Shown piece by piece: positions 15,719 through 23,717 of a stretch of 64,000 nt of DNA. The notes beneath the pieces were generated by a model, which saw only the letters and a program-made list of their open reading frames with translations, was not told where the DNA came from and did no database searches. The translations under genes and the position numbers were made by a program. Source of the stretch: Kalymmatonema gypsitolerans NIES-4073 (GTDB taxonomy: Bacteria > Cyanobacteriota > Cyanobacteriia > Cyanobacteriales > Nostocaceae). Numbering within the stretch: the stretch's first letter is position 1; each line of letters starts with the position of its first letter. Location of the stretch: NCBI RefSeq assembly GCF_002368435.1, contig NZ_AP018265.1, forward strand, positions 1 through 64,000, given 5' to 3'.

Positions 15719-16873
15719 ATGATAAGCAAAGAAGTGCGCGAAGAGTTACGAGCAGTACACAGTGAGCTAAGGAAACCTTTCCCTGTCGAGTCTCACTCTA
15801 TTAGAGAACTGCCAGGTACTAGCAATTTATATATTTACTTGCCTTGGGAAGTGATTAGAGACAGGCTGGACGAGGTTTGTCCTGACTATCACTTTGAATT
15901 TACCTTGCCCGAATATGACCATACAGCAAATCTTGTCACTTGTGTAGTGACGCTTGAAATTTTGGGTATCAAAAAACAAGCGCTTGCGGCTGTACCTATC
16001 ACACAAATCAACGCTAAAACTCAAAAAGACATGAGTCGAGGTAATGCCGTTGACAGATTACACGCCGAGGCTATTAAAAACGGGGCAGAGGCTCATTGCT
16101 GTGGTCGCTACATCAGCAATCAATTGTTCTGTTACAAATTGCTATTGAAGCACAAAGAACGTTTGGATGACGAAACACGTGGCAAACTTAATAAGATGCA
16201 TAATCAATTCAGAGAGGCAATGCAGTCAGCGTTAGGATATGCGGACGCTCCCAAACCTCAGAAACAGAGTGAGAAAAACCAACCTAGCATTCTTCACGCT
16301 ATGGCAGGAGTTACTCACAAACACAAAATCAGTGAGGGGCAAGTTAGACGACTCTGGGGTATGGGCAAAGGCGAGTTAGGATTGTCCACAGAGGCGATTA
16401 AATTAGCGTATAAACAGTATGGCTTTGACAAAGCTGAGGACATCAGCACTGATAAGTATGACGCCGTAATTGACTACATGAAAATACTGTCAGAGCGCAA
16501 AGCAGAACCACAGTCTTCAAAAACTGATAATGTTGTACCTTTTACCTCCTCTTTGTATCCTCAACACAATGCATTTGTAAAGCGTATTTCCGTCATTACA
16601 GGACATAATGCTGACTGGATAATGAAACAGTGCTCTCACTATGGTGGAAATGAACCAGGAGATTTAGACCCTAGCAAATTACGCCTTTTGATACAAGACA
16701 TTGCAGTTGACTATGGTTTCAGTAGTTGTGTATACGCGGATAGAGAAAAGGCAGCGATCGCGTTTCATGGCAAAGTGGCATTCTATGAGGGTGCTGGACA
16801 AAAGTGGGGGCAAGGGGTCTTGGATTGGATAACTGAGACACAACAAGCAGCACAACAGCAAACGGTACGTTAA
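15719..16873 (+). CDS. Rad52/Sak-like single-strand annealing protein (probable)
   Basis: Residues about 25-145 of this 384-residue protein follow the Rad52-fold pattern. WEVIRDRLDEVCPDYHFEF is followed by a strand pair (LVTCVVTLEI), then NAVDRLHAEAIKNGAEAHCCGRYI, comparable to the Rad52 region ending in GIGRYLY. Two C-terminal repeats resemble each other (about 220-265 and 290-345) and may bind DNA or partner proteins. The ATG at 15719 has no ribosome site. A 25-codon ORF with a good site (AAAAGGAT) starts at 15688 in another frame and overlaps it. Family assignment is moderate. Confidence 0.55.
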   Translation: MISKEVREELRAVHSELRKPFPVESHSIRELPGTSNLYIYLPWEVIRDRLDEVCPDYHFEFTLPEYDHTANLVTCVVTLEILGIKKQALAAVPITQINAKTQKDMSRGNAVDRLHAEAIKNGAEAHCCGRYISNQLFCYKLLLKHKERLDDETRGKLNKMHNQFREAMQSALGYADAPKPQKQSEKNQPSILHAMAGVTHKHKISEGQVRRLWGMGKGELGLSTEAIKLAYKQYGFDKAEDISTDKYDAVIDYMKILSERKAEPQSSKTDNVVPFTSSLYPQHNAFVKRISVITGHNADWIMKQCSHYGGNEPGDLDPSKLRLLIQDIAVDYGFSSCVYADREKAAIAFHGKVAFYEGAGQKWGQGVLDWITETQQAAQQQTVR

Positions 16874-16878
16874 TCCTA

Positions 16879-16902
16879 CGTTAAAGAAATCTTTCCTTAG
16901 CG
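16879..16902. repeat. 24-bp phage palindrome, copy 11
   Basis: CGTTAAAGAAA, TC centre, TTTCCTTAGCG. It begins 5 bases after the stop at 16873. Confidence 0.9.
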
Positions 16903-16999
16903 AAAAAACGATGACTTTTTTGGCATTTTTTGACAGACTTTACATACTATGTTAGGAAAACAACGCCAATCTATCTCACGGCTGGCATATAATCTACAG

Positions 17000-17048
17000 G
17001 TATACACTCTAACGTGTATACATATAAAACTATCAACATGTATACAAG
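17000..17048. promoter_or_regulatory. GTATAC-box cluster upstream of parA (operator/parS candidate)
   Basis: GTATACAC (17000), GTGTATAC (17014) and TGTATACA (17039) recur within 50 bases just before parA. Two related boxes follow parA at 17701-17725. This is typical of operator plus centromere sites of ParA/RHH-ParB systems. Confidence 0.6.
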
Positions 17049-17069
17049 TTAAAATGTAGTATTTTCGAC

Positions 17070-17690
17070 ATGAAAACAGTTGCTATTATCTCTAGAAAAG
17101 GTGGTGCAGGCAAAACCACCCTGACTGTGCATCTAGCAGTTGCAGCCTGTATTGATGGCAAAGAAACAGCGATTATTGACCTAGACCCACAAGCTTCTGC
17201 GGCTGGCTGGGGAGACAGTCGAAAACAAGAAACTCCTGCTGTCGTCTCAGCACAAGCCGCCCGTTTGCCAAAAGTTCTGGAAGCAGCCGTCAATAATGGT
17301 GCAGACCTAGCCATTATTGATACGGCTCCCCATTCAGAAACTGCTGCCTTAGCTGCTATCCGTGCTGCTGACTTGATTTTGATTCCCTGTCGCCCAGCGA
17401 TTCTCGATTTACGCGCAATTGGTGACACCATTGATTTGGTCAATCTGGCTTCTAAAACAGCAATCGTTGTCCTCAACGCTGTACCCCCTCGCGGTTCATT
17501 GGCTGATGAAGCAGTAGAAGCGATCGCACCATTAGGCGTTTCTATCGCCCCTATTAGGATAGGTCAACGCGCTGCTTTCGTTCACTCGCTCACCGCAGGA
17601 CAAACAGCACAGGAGTACGAGCCGGAGGGCAAAGCTGCCGAAGAAATCCAACAAGTTTACAAGTGGATGTGTAAACAACTTATACTGTAA
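17070..17690 (+). CDS. parA: ParA partition ATPase (small type Ib)
   Basis: The 206-residue Walker-type ATPase moves low-copy replicons apart at cell division. It has the deviant Walker A KGGAGKTT (residues 10-17), the switch IIDLDPQASA, and Walker B LAIIDTAP, and it lacks the N-terminal HTH of long ParA proteins. A small RHH protein follows 36 bases later and GTATAC boxes flank the gene, so this is a complete ParA/ParG-like cassette. It implies a plasmid phase for the element. Confidence 0.9.
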   Translation: MKTVAIISRKGGAGKTTLTVHLAVAACIDGKETAIIDLDPQASAAGWGDSRKQETPAVVSAQAARLPKVLEAAVNNGADLAIIDTAPHSETAALAAIRAADLILIPCRPAILDLRAIGDTIDLVNLASKTAIVVLNAVPPRGSLADEAVEAIAPLGVSIAPIRIGQRAAFVHSLTAGQTAQEYEPEGKAAEEIQQVYKWMCKQLIL

Positions 17691-17700
17691 ACATATAAAC

Positions 17701-17725
17701 TTGTATACACGTCAATATGTATAGT
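17701..17725. promoter_or_regulatory. GTATAC boxes between parA and the ParB-like gene
   Basis: TTGTATACACGT and ATATGTATAGT fill the gap before the ATG at 17727 and match the upstream cluster at 17000-17048. Confidence 0.55.
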
Positions 17726-17726
17726 C

Positions 17727-18005
17727 ATGGCTAATAAACCAAACCTAGCGGCTGCTTTGCACAAAGCATCAGGAAAACCAGATTTTAGCGAACCCAAGCA
17801 GGAAGAGTTGCAGCAGTCATCAACTTTAAAACCCGAACTACCACCAAGCAGGCAGGGTAAGAAAGCGATCGCTGGTCACTTCGACCCAGCTGTATCTAAG
17901 CAACTAAAGCAACTGGCACTCTCGCAAGATAAAACTGTCCAAACACTTTTAGCTGAGGCATTGAATGACTTATTTGAAAAATATGGCTTTAAGCCAATAG
18001 CGTAG
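17727..18005 (+). CDS. ParG/RHH-type centromere-binding protein
   Basis: The 92-residue protein has a disordered N-terminal half. Its C-terminal RHH domain (HFDPAVSKQLKQLALSQD, then TVQTLLAEALNDLFEKYG) is the architecture of ParG/Omega partners of type Ib ParA. It follows parA directly with GTATAC boxes between. It would bind those boxes, load ParA and repress the operon. The assignment rests on context and fold pattern. Confidence 0.75.
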   Translation: MANKPNLAAALHKASGKPDFSEPKQEELQQSSTLKPELPPSRQGKKAIAGHFDPAVSKQLKQLALSQDKTVQTLLAEALNDLFEKYGFKPIA

Positions 18006-18060
18006 ACATATTTCAAGATGAATTAGATATCTGTGTCCCTTAGAATTAAGAGAGATTTAC

Positions 18061-18276
18061 ATGAGGCAGTACACCACCCTAAGAGCCAGAAGAAAAGAGA
18101 CTACAAATTTTAGTTTTGTAGTACGTAAGTTCAGACTCTTACTTGTAAACAGGAACAAAAAAGATAACCTTTGGGAGAACCCTCCCAAGGCATCAGAGGC
18201 GATGAGCGCAATTTTCAAAGAATTTAAACACACTTTCAAAGATTTGGATCAGTGGGATGGAGATTTTGTTCTATGA
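18061..18276 (+). CDS. small hypothetical protein
   Basis: A 71-codon frame after the par cassette. The C-terminal half (KASEAMSAIFKEFKHTFKD followed by LDQWDGDFVL) looks protein-like; the N-terminal half is basic and less convincing. No ribosome site stands out. It could be a real small gene or a remnant. Confidence 0.3.
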   Translation: MRQYTTLRARRKETTNFSFVVRKFRLLLVNRNKKDNLWENPPKASEAMSAIFKEFKHTFKDLDQWDGDFVL

Positions 18277-18386
18277 ACTATTCAGACCATAACGTTGTAG
18301 GTCTGGGTTTAGTCCCAAACCAGTAAGTAGATCCGGATTTCTGAAATTGCTAATTACAGGACAAGAGCTTTTTGGTGATGGGTACT

Positions 18387-18611
18387 TCACTCAGTCGTTT
18401 TTGGCTGATAGATTTGACGCAGTTCTTCAACTGTCTGAACTGTTTTTATTCCTTCTTTTATCGCCCTTAATTGTTCGATGTCTTCGATTTGGGAAATTTC
18501 TGGTATTAGGCTTAGTCCTGAACTGCCAAACTTGAGTTCCAAGCCAAGTTCAATCCCCTCTAACAGTCCTTGTCGGATACCAAATCGCTCAAAACTTGTA
18601 ACGTACCGCAT
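18387..18611 (-). pseudogene. Rpn/PD-(D/E)XK transposase-like nuclease, C-terminal remnant
   Basis: The frame begins inside the family with MRYVTSFERFGIRQG and ends with AIKEGIKTVQTVEELRQIY, the usual tail of cyanobacterial Rpn-type (YhgA-like) proteins. The nuclease domain (about 200 residues) is missing, so it is a broken gene. It lies just before a plus-strand two-gene module and may mark an old insertion point. Confidence 0.7.
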
Positions 18612-18657
18612 ACGTAGCTCCGCTTCTAATAGTAATATTTGTCAAGGAGAAAAAGCA

Positions 18658-19068
18658 ATGAGTACCGAACCAACGGTTTTAGAAGCTTCCTCTATAGAAA
18701 TTACCAAAGCTATCTTAGTTGATTTACAAAAACTCTCATTGTCTTCGGGAGAACCGATAGCAGCAGTATATGCGGATAGCTTACTACGAGTTATGCACGA
18801 CTTGCACGACTTTTATCCAAGTTACCCCTACACCGAAGTCATAATGGCGCTACATGATGCGCTGTTTTTTCAAAATCGTTGGATTGATTATACCAAAACA
18901 CAACTCAGTGGTGCTTGCGACCTTATTTCATCATTAGTGAGTCGAGTTGAAATCACCAATGTGGATGTTGAAGACTCTATTTTAGCTTTAGAAAACTTGG
19001 GTTTTGATACACTACCGTTTGGAGTAAACTTTGCAGAAATTCAGGATGAAAACGGGGAAGAGCAATAA
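18658..19068 (+). CDS. hypothetical partner of a PIN-like protein
   Basis: I chose the ATG at 18658 because AAGGAG sits 9 bases before it; the upstream in-frame extension is unlikely. The 136-residue acidic helical protein (ADSLLRVMHDLHDFYPSYPY, ALFFQNRWIDYTKTQLSGA) fits no family I know. The next gene begins 13 bases after its stop, so the two form a small operon. By analogy with PIN modules it could be an antitoxin or chaperone partner; this is inference. Confidence 0.55.
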   Translation: MSTEPTVLEASSIEITKAILVDLQKLSLSSGEPIAAVYADSLLRVMHDLHDFYPSYPYTEVIMALHDALFFQNRWIDYTKTQLSGACDLISSLVSRVEITNVDVEDSILALENLGFDTLPFGVNFAEIQDENGEEQ

Positions 19069-19081
19069 CACAACAGGTCGG

Positions 19082-19951
19082 ATGAACCCAACTCAAAAAC
19101 ACTTTTTAGATACCTCAGTCGCCAGGTCAAAACTACTTGGTACGCTAGCCTACAAACAATATTTTGAATCGCAATTTGCTGACCAACCGCTTTATATCTC
19201 TAACTACGTTCAGATGGAGATAAAGCGCAGCTATCTAATTAATCTTATCTCGTTCTACTTTGTCCTGCACCTAGAGACTATAAATAATATTGGAGATGCC
19301 ATTGCTCTATGGAGTAATAGATTTAAGACCAGCGAACTTAAAGCAATATTGCAGCTTATTCCCCAACTTTTTAGCATACACCAACTCAATTTTAGCAGTC
19401 CTCAAGATAAAGAAAAAGCTCTCTCTATCTTGGGAATTTATATCAAACGCTTTGAACTGATTTTAAGAAGAAAGTTTAACAATACCAATATTGATTCAAC
19501 TGCCTGCGCTCGCGCTCTTGTATCGCTTAACGTTGATTTAAAAAATCCTGTCTTAGGGTTAAAGCAGTTTGCTGATGAATTTGGTGATGTAAAAACTTGT
19601 CGCAGCAAGTGTCAAATTGACCAGTTTCTTTTAGTACAGTATCGTTCAGAAATTTCGCGATTAGTCGAACAAGCCTCTCAACTACCGAAAAATACAAACA
19701 CGAGGGGATTTATCAATATTGCCAATAACCTCAAAGAGATATTAGCTGTTGGAGCAACAGCCTGTGACTGCAAACGTTGTGAAAAGATTGGAGATGCTGT
19801 GATTGCTTTAGATGCACCCCGCAATATGCGACTGGAACATACAGATAATTCCTTTGACTATTTATGTCCCCCGATTAATCAACCTCATTACAAGCATCCG
19901 TCAGAAAATCAGATAGTGATGAATGTATCAATTGAGAACAGCGAGTCCTAG
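19082..19951 (+). CDS. PIN-like domain protein with C-terminal Cys motif
   Basis: The start was taken at MNPTQKHF (19082); ATGs at 19046 and 19031 are alternatives. The N-terminus HFLDTSVARSKLLG is like the first acidic strand of PIN nucleases. Near residue 240-255 lie ACDCKRCEKIGDAVIALDA, with a Cys cluster followed by a GDAxIA motif like the third and fourth PIN acidic positions. At about 290 residues it is longer than VapC. It could be an RNase effector with its upstream partner. It contains one phage-type GCGCTCGC octamer, so it belongs to the backbone. Confidence 0.55.
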   Translation: MNPTQKHFLDTSVARSKLLGTLAYKQYFESQFADQPLYISNYVQMEIKRSYLINLISFYFVLHLETINNIGDAIALWSNRFKTSELKAILQLIPQLFSIHQLNFSSPQDKEKALSILGIYIKRFELILRRKFNNTNIDSTACARALVSLNVDLKNPVLGLKQFADEFGDVKTCRSKCQIDQFLLVQYRSEISRLVEQASQLPKNTNTRGFINIANNLKEILAVGATACDCKRCEKIGDAVIALDAPRNMRLEHTDNSFDYLCPPINQPHYKHPSENQIVMNVSIENSES

Positions 19952-19990
19952 CAGAAGGTAGTCACCTGCTCGAAGGCTTGGGCGCTTGCT

Positions 19991-20884
19991 CTACAAATAC
20001 AAAGCACTGCTATCATCGGGCAATGCGTGTAAGTATTTGCTGGTAATCGCGATATTGCTATGTCCCAAAGTCTTCTGAATCAAAGCAAGGTTCGTACCCT
20101 TTTGAATACTGTGCGTTGCATGAGCATGGCGCAACCAGTGGCACGAAGCTTTTTCATTCACCCCCGCACGCAATGCAGCAGCCTTAACAATCGGGTGAAT
20201 GTTCTGTCTGTGCAAATGCCCTTTAGTTTTGCGGCTAATAAACACCGGGGCATCAGGTGGGGCATCTCCTCTCAGGCTTAAAAGAAGCTGCCAAAGGTCT
20301 AATGGCAGTCGGATAGAACGCCGTTTATTCCCCTTCCCTAGTACCGTTATCTGCCCACCGTCGCCGCGTGGCATCAAATCTTTCCATTTCAGCCCGCACA
20401 GTTCACTCACTCGCAATCCTCCTTTATAAAGTAAAGTTAAGATGATGTAATCACGAGTGTTTGTAGCCCCATTAATAAGCAGGTCCACCTCTTCTTTAGA
20501 CAAATAGCGCTCAGTCAGATTGTCGTCAGATTTCTTAACTTTGAGAGCGCTACCGACATTAAAGGGGATATACTCCATCTTGGCAGCGAAAGAAAATAGC
20601 GACTTGATAGCCGACAGGTGATTTTCTTGAGTGACTGAAGAATTTCCCTCTGCTTCCAACTGCATCCAGTAATCGTGCAAATCTTCAAGCGTGACTTCAA
20701 GTAAGGATTTTCCCACAAAGCCCAAAAACTTGGTGATATAGCGGCTGTAAGCTTCTTGGGTTAAAGGAGCTTTGCCGTGCAGCCACATTTGAATGAGTTT
20801 TTGCTGAGCGTCAACAGGTGCTAGGTGTCGCAGCTGCTTGCGATCGCGTATGGAATGAACCAGGGCAAGAGGGGTCATTGTCAA
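19991..20884 (-). CDS. tyrosine recombinase (XerD/Cre type)
   Basis: The 297-residue protein has a SAM-like N-terminal core-binding domain (about 30-120) and a complete catalytic domain. It shows Arg in GLRVSELCGL, Lys in GKGNKR, HxxR in HWLRHAHATH, LGHSNI and the nucleophile in KYLH. On an element with parA and iterons it could resolve dimers, as Cre does for P1, or act as an integrase. No att or dif-like site or excisionase was recognised beside it. Confidence 0.85.
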   Translation of the reverse strand: MTMTPLALVHSIRDRKQLRHLAPVDAQQKLIQMWLHGKAPLTQEAYSRYITKFLGFVGKSLLEVTLEDLHDYWMQLEAEGNSSVTQENHLSAIKSLFSFAAKMEYIPFNVGSALKVKKSDDNLTERYLSKEEVDLLINGATNTRDYIILTLLYKGGLRVSELCGLKWKDLMPRGDGGQITVLGKGNKRRSIRLPLDLWQLLLSLRGDAPPDAPVFISRKTKGHLHRQNIHPIVKAAALRAGVNEKASCHWLRHAHATHSIQKGTNLALIQKTLGHSNIAITSKYLHALPDDSSALYL

Positions 20885-21346
20885 ACAGAACAGTTAAGTT
20901 AACAGTTAACAGACAAAAGGTTTCTTCTGTCTGATTATCCCTCAGCATCAATTCCTTTGATGAAAAAAAAGTAATGGGTATATTGTTGACTCTGATTTTG
21001 TGAACCTATGTATAGATACTTTCTCTACGAGGTGTAGAAAAGTGTTGTCAGGCTGTCTGTACTTTTTCTATACGATAGTCTGTGTTCAGTGCTGTATTAG
21101 GGGGAGAGGGTTCAAGTTTTTTCGTGTTCTTTCTCACTAGCTTCTACAAACATAGTTTTAGCTATATTTGAGCTATTCTGTTGAATTGCCTAATCGTTTG
21201 AGAAAGATTTCTCTAACGTCAGCATGTGCCATCAATTACTGTCTCACTGCTGTACTGTTATCAGTGTTGATATCAGATGTACTATCACCAGCGCTGCTAT
21301 ATCATGCATAATAATTGATTTATAATGCTAGACGAAGATTTTCCCT
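20885..21346. other. 462-base intergenic region
   Basis: This A+T-rich stretch lies between the divergent recombinase and toxin-antitoxin genes. It holds palindrome copy 12 and short inverted pairs (TTAACAGTTAAC near 20895; TGATATCA near 21268). A recombination site could lie here, but I cannot define one. Confidence 0.35.
21195..21218. repeat. 24-bp phage palindrome, copy 12
   Basis: CGTTTGAGAAA, GA centre, TTTCTCTAACG; one mismatch in the arms. Confidence 0.85.
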
Positions 21347-21580
21347 ATGCAACCCATTCAACAACAAGTCATTGAAACACTCCAAACACTGTCTCCTGCC
21401 GAGCAACAAGAGGTTCTGGACTTTGCAGAGTTTCTTAAAAGCAAGCGGCAAAGATTACCATCGGCGAACATGGAACCAGCTCAATCGTTCCTAGAAACAG
21501 CCCAAGCCTATATCGGTGCAGGCTCTGGTCCTGGAGACCTCTCTACTAATCCTGAGTATATGAAAGGATATGGTACCTGA
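21347..21580 (+). CDS. DUF2281-type antitoxin
   Basis: The 77-residue protein has the helical DUF2281 opening (VIETLQTLSPAEQQEVLDFAEFLKSK), common in cyanobacterial antitoxins paired with PIN toxins, and an extended tail. Its stop overlaps the start of the toxin gene by one base, so translation is coupled. It would bind and silence the toxin and repress the operon. Confidence 0.75.
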   Translation: MQPIQQQVIETLQTLSPAEQQEVLDFAEFLKSKRQRLPSANMEPAQSFLETAQAYIGAGSGPGDLSTNPEYMKGYGT

Positions 21581-21999
21581 TGCGTCAGCAAGTTCTCCTT
21601 GATACTGGTCCGCTCATAGCTCTTATTGACCGCCGCGACCGCTTTCACTCTTGGATAACGACGGAACTTGCTACAATCCAACCTCCACTACTTTCCTGTG
21701 AAGCAGTACTCTCGGAAGCATGGTTCTTATTGCAGCGTGTGAACAATGGACGAGAAACTTTAGTTGGATTACTAAAAAGTCAGCAAATTTTGATAGCTTT
21801 TCAGTTTAATGAGGAAGTTGAGTCAATCACCGAGCTATTAACCCAGTATCGCTCCGTTCCCATCTCCTTCGCTGATGCGAGTTTAGTACGAATGGCAGAG
21901 CTGTATCCTAGCAGCGAAGTCTTGACCTTAAACAGTGACTTCCTCATCTATCGAAAGCACAAGAATCAACCCATTCCAGTCATCATGCCGGAGGTTTAA
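21580..21999 (+). CDS. PIN-domain toxin (VapC-like)
   Basis: The 139-residue predicted Mg-dependent RNase has the PIN acidic residues: LLDTGPLIALIDRRD, then CEAVLSEAW, and SFADASLVRMAE. Coupled to the DUF2281 antitoxin, it forms a post-segregational addiction pair that fits a plasmid-like element. A 62-residue gene follows 5 bases later. Confidence 0.8.
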   Translation: MRQQVLLDTGPLIALIDRRDRFHSWITTELATIQPPLLSCEAVLSEAWFLLQRVNNGRETLVGLLKSQQILIAFQFNEEVESITELLTQYRSVPISFADASLVRMAELYPSSEVLTLNSDFLIYRKHKNQPIPVIMPEV

Positions 22000-22004
22000 A
22001 CCGA

Positions 22005-22193
22005 ATGAAAGAAATCCAAGGCACGGGGAAGATTGATGCACAAGGTGAATATCAACAGCGTACTTTGATGTCACCAAAACAATTGGAACAGGGATTAAAG
22101 CAAGCGTTGGTTGAGGCTGGCTATGATTCCAGGGAGAAAATTATCCATCTTGTGCAAGAGGTGAAACGAGAAATAGCAGCAGAACGTCAATAG
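22005..22193 (+). CDS. small hypothetical protein downstream of the toxin
   Basis: The 62-residue protein has a strand-rich start (IQGTGKIDAQGEYQQRTLMS) and a helical tail (EKIIHLVQEVKREIAAER). It starts 5 bases after the toxin gene and so belongs to the same operon. Such third genes occur after VapC-like toxins in cyanobacteria, but I cannot name a function. Confidence 0.55.
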   Translation: MKEIQGTGKIDAQGEYQQRTLMSPKQLEQGLKQALVEAGYDSREKIIHLVQEVKREIAAERQ

Positions 22194-22526
22194 CAGCAAG
22201 ATTAGATGAGTAGGGAAACTGGGAAACATCGCGATTACCAAAAAAATCTCGTTGAAGGAAAATATACAGAAACGTCACAATCTTAATAATGCAACAATCT
22301 CTGAGTTTGACAACACTCCAAGAATCATTTTAGCGATCGCCAAAAAACGCCCATCGTCATAGAAATATTTCCTTAGCGACCATGCCAAAAAATAATCTGG
22401 CACAATTCCTGGAAAATATAATGTCATATATAGCATATTAATAAATGTAAGGGCGAGCGCACAGAAACAGAAAAACCGCCCAGCTTCAAATCACAAACCG
22501 CTTCAAAATATTTAAGGAGTCTCATT
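22194..22526. other. 333-base intergenic region
   Basis: It holds a HIP1 site (near 22333), palindrome copy 13 and one GCGAGCGC octamer. AAGGAG lies 11 bases before the ATG at 22527. I see no gene in it. Confidence 0.45.
22355..22378. repeat. 24-bp phage palindrome, copy 13
   Basis: CGTCATAGAAA, TA centre, TTTCCTTAGCG. It is the last copy before the biosynthetic island. Confidence 0.8.
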
Positions 22527-23189
22527 ATGTTATTTTCTACATTCGCAAACAACACCGCTAGCAACATCCAAGCAACCGAAGCTCTCATCAACGAACTGCA
22601 ACAACAGCTAGAAATTGCACGGCAACAGTTAACAGCTTTTCAGCAACAGCAGCAGCTAGAAATGACCGCCAAGGGCGCGGCAGAAGCAGCACTAGATACT
22701 ACCCGCAAGGCGTTCAAAGCAGTGCTAACAGCATATGGCGCAGAAGGTGTTGCAGAGTTTAGAGACGCGCTGGTTGCTATCTTGTCCGAGAATGCAGAGA
22801 TGTTGCAACTACCCGCGAGCGCAACTGATGAGGACAGCGACAACGAGCCTACGCCATCTGTGCCACCTGTAGAGCCAGAGATGAATGATGAACCCGCCAC
22901 GGTGGTTGAGGTAGAGGTAGTAGATGAGTCTGTAGCTGTAGCAGAAGAAACAGCCAACATTGAAGCTGATACTAAGGAGGTTGCAACATCCGTCGCCTTA
23001 CCCACTCCTATGGCGATAAGCCTCCGGCTTGACGCTCCGCGTATCGCATCCATGAAAAAGCCTGAGTTAATCAAGCACTTGCAGGCTGTTGGACTGCTTA
23101 CTGATGGAGTCGTCAAGGATTTGAGAACCCGTCTTACTACCCACATCATGAGTCAGCGTAAAGTGACTGTTAAGACTGCTGCGGCATAA
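22527..23189 (+). CDS. coiled-coil protein with C-terminal SAP-like DNA-binding motif
   Basis: Residues about 10-45 of this 220-residue protein form a Gln-rich coiled coil. The middle is a long acidic Val/Glu/Pro linker. The end has a SAP-like helix pair (MKKPELIKHLQAVGLL, then VKDLRTRL) likely to bind DNA. The segment MAISLRLDAPRI just before the SAP motif is encoded by an interspersed palindromic repeat (23013-23047) inserted in frame. A terminator follows 12 bases after the stop. Confidence 0.65.
   Translation: MLFSTFANNTASNIQATEALINELQQQLEIARQQLTAFQQQQQLEMTAKGAAEAALDTTRKAFKAVLTAYGAEGVAEFRDALVAILSENAEMLQLPASATDEDSDNEPTPSVPPVEPEMNDEPATVVEVEVVDESVAVAEETANIEADTKEVATSVALPTPMAISLRLDAPRIASMKKPELIKHLQAVGLLTDGVVKDLRTRLTTHIMSQRKVTVKTAAA
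23013..23047. repeat. interspersed palindromic repeat inserted in frame in a gene
   Basis: GCGATAAGCC, then TCCGGCTTGACGCTCCGCG and TATCGC. It is nearly the same, in inverted orientation, as the intergenic element at 62816-62850. Confidence 0.7.
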
Positions 23190-23200
23190 CAAATCTACTA

Positions 23201-23222
23201 GGGCGGATTGCACCGCCCTTTA
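23201..23222 (+). terminator. rho-independent terminator
   Basis: GGGCGG and CCGCCC pair across ATTGCA, followed by TTTA. It lies 12 bases after the stop at 23189. The 3' half plus TAAGCTCAAAA recurs near 44270. Confidence 0.75.
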
Positions 23223-23287
23223 AGCTCAAAATAACCGGAGTAGAGAAACAGCTTACATAACTTATCTTTAGCAAAAATACGTTTGGT

Positions 23288-23611
23288 TTGACAGAGATGC
23301 CGATGAATCGGAAGAAGTACCCGCCTGATTGGAAGTCAATAGCGCTCGCTGTTAAGGATAAAGCTGACTGGACTTGTCAAGAGTGCCAACGTCCTTGCCG
23401 TCGTCCTAATGAGTCATGGGACGAATTCAAATACAGATTAGCTAAGAAATCCAAAGCTCTCTATCTGGAATGCTGCGAAAAGAAAATCCGATTTGTGTTA
23501 ACGACCGCGCACTTAGACCATGACACGACCAATAATGCAGCTAGTAATCTAAAAGCCCTTTGCTCAGTTTCAGCAATTATTTTAGCGACGCTTTCTTCAA
23601 TCATCCTTTGA
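23288..23611 (+). pseudogene. HNH endonuclease cut by the biosynthetic island
   Basis: This is a phage HNH-type protein: CQECQRPCRRPNESW with Cys ligands, then TAHLDHDTTNNAASNLKALCS. In the family a second Cys/His pair (CHLRxD-like) follows LKALCS. Here the frame runs instead into an unrelated tail (AIILATLSSIIL) and stops, so homology ends at about base 23568. It keeps one GCGCTCGC octamer, so it belongs to the phage side. The break marks the left edge of the foreign segment. Confidence 0.75.
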
Positions 23612-23620
23612 GCGGCTCCT

Positions 23621-23644
23621 CGAAGTGGAAAATTTTCCACTTCG
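23621..23644. repeat. perfect palindrome at the left island edge
   Basis: CGAAGTGGAAAA joined to its exact complement TTTTCCACTTCG. It is unrelated to the phage palindrome and lies 50 bases inside the island; a transposon end or regulatory dyad is possible. Confidence 0.65.
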
Positions 23645-23717
23645 GGGTCAGGTGGTAGAGGAAAGGAGAGCCTTCATCCTGAAAATCATGTAAAGTAGGG
23701 TGACAGATCCCCTTACA

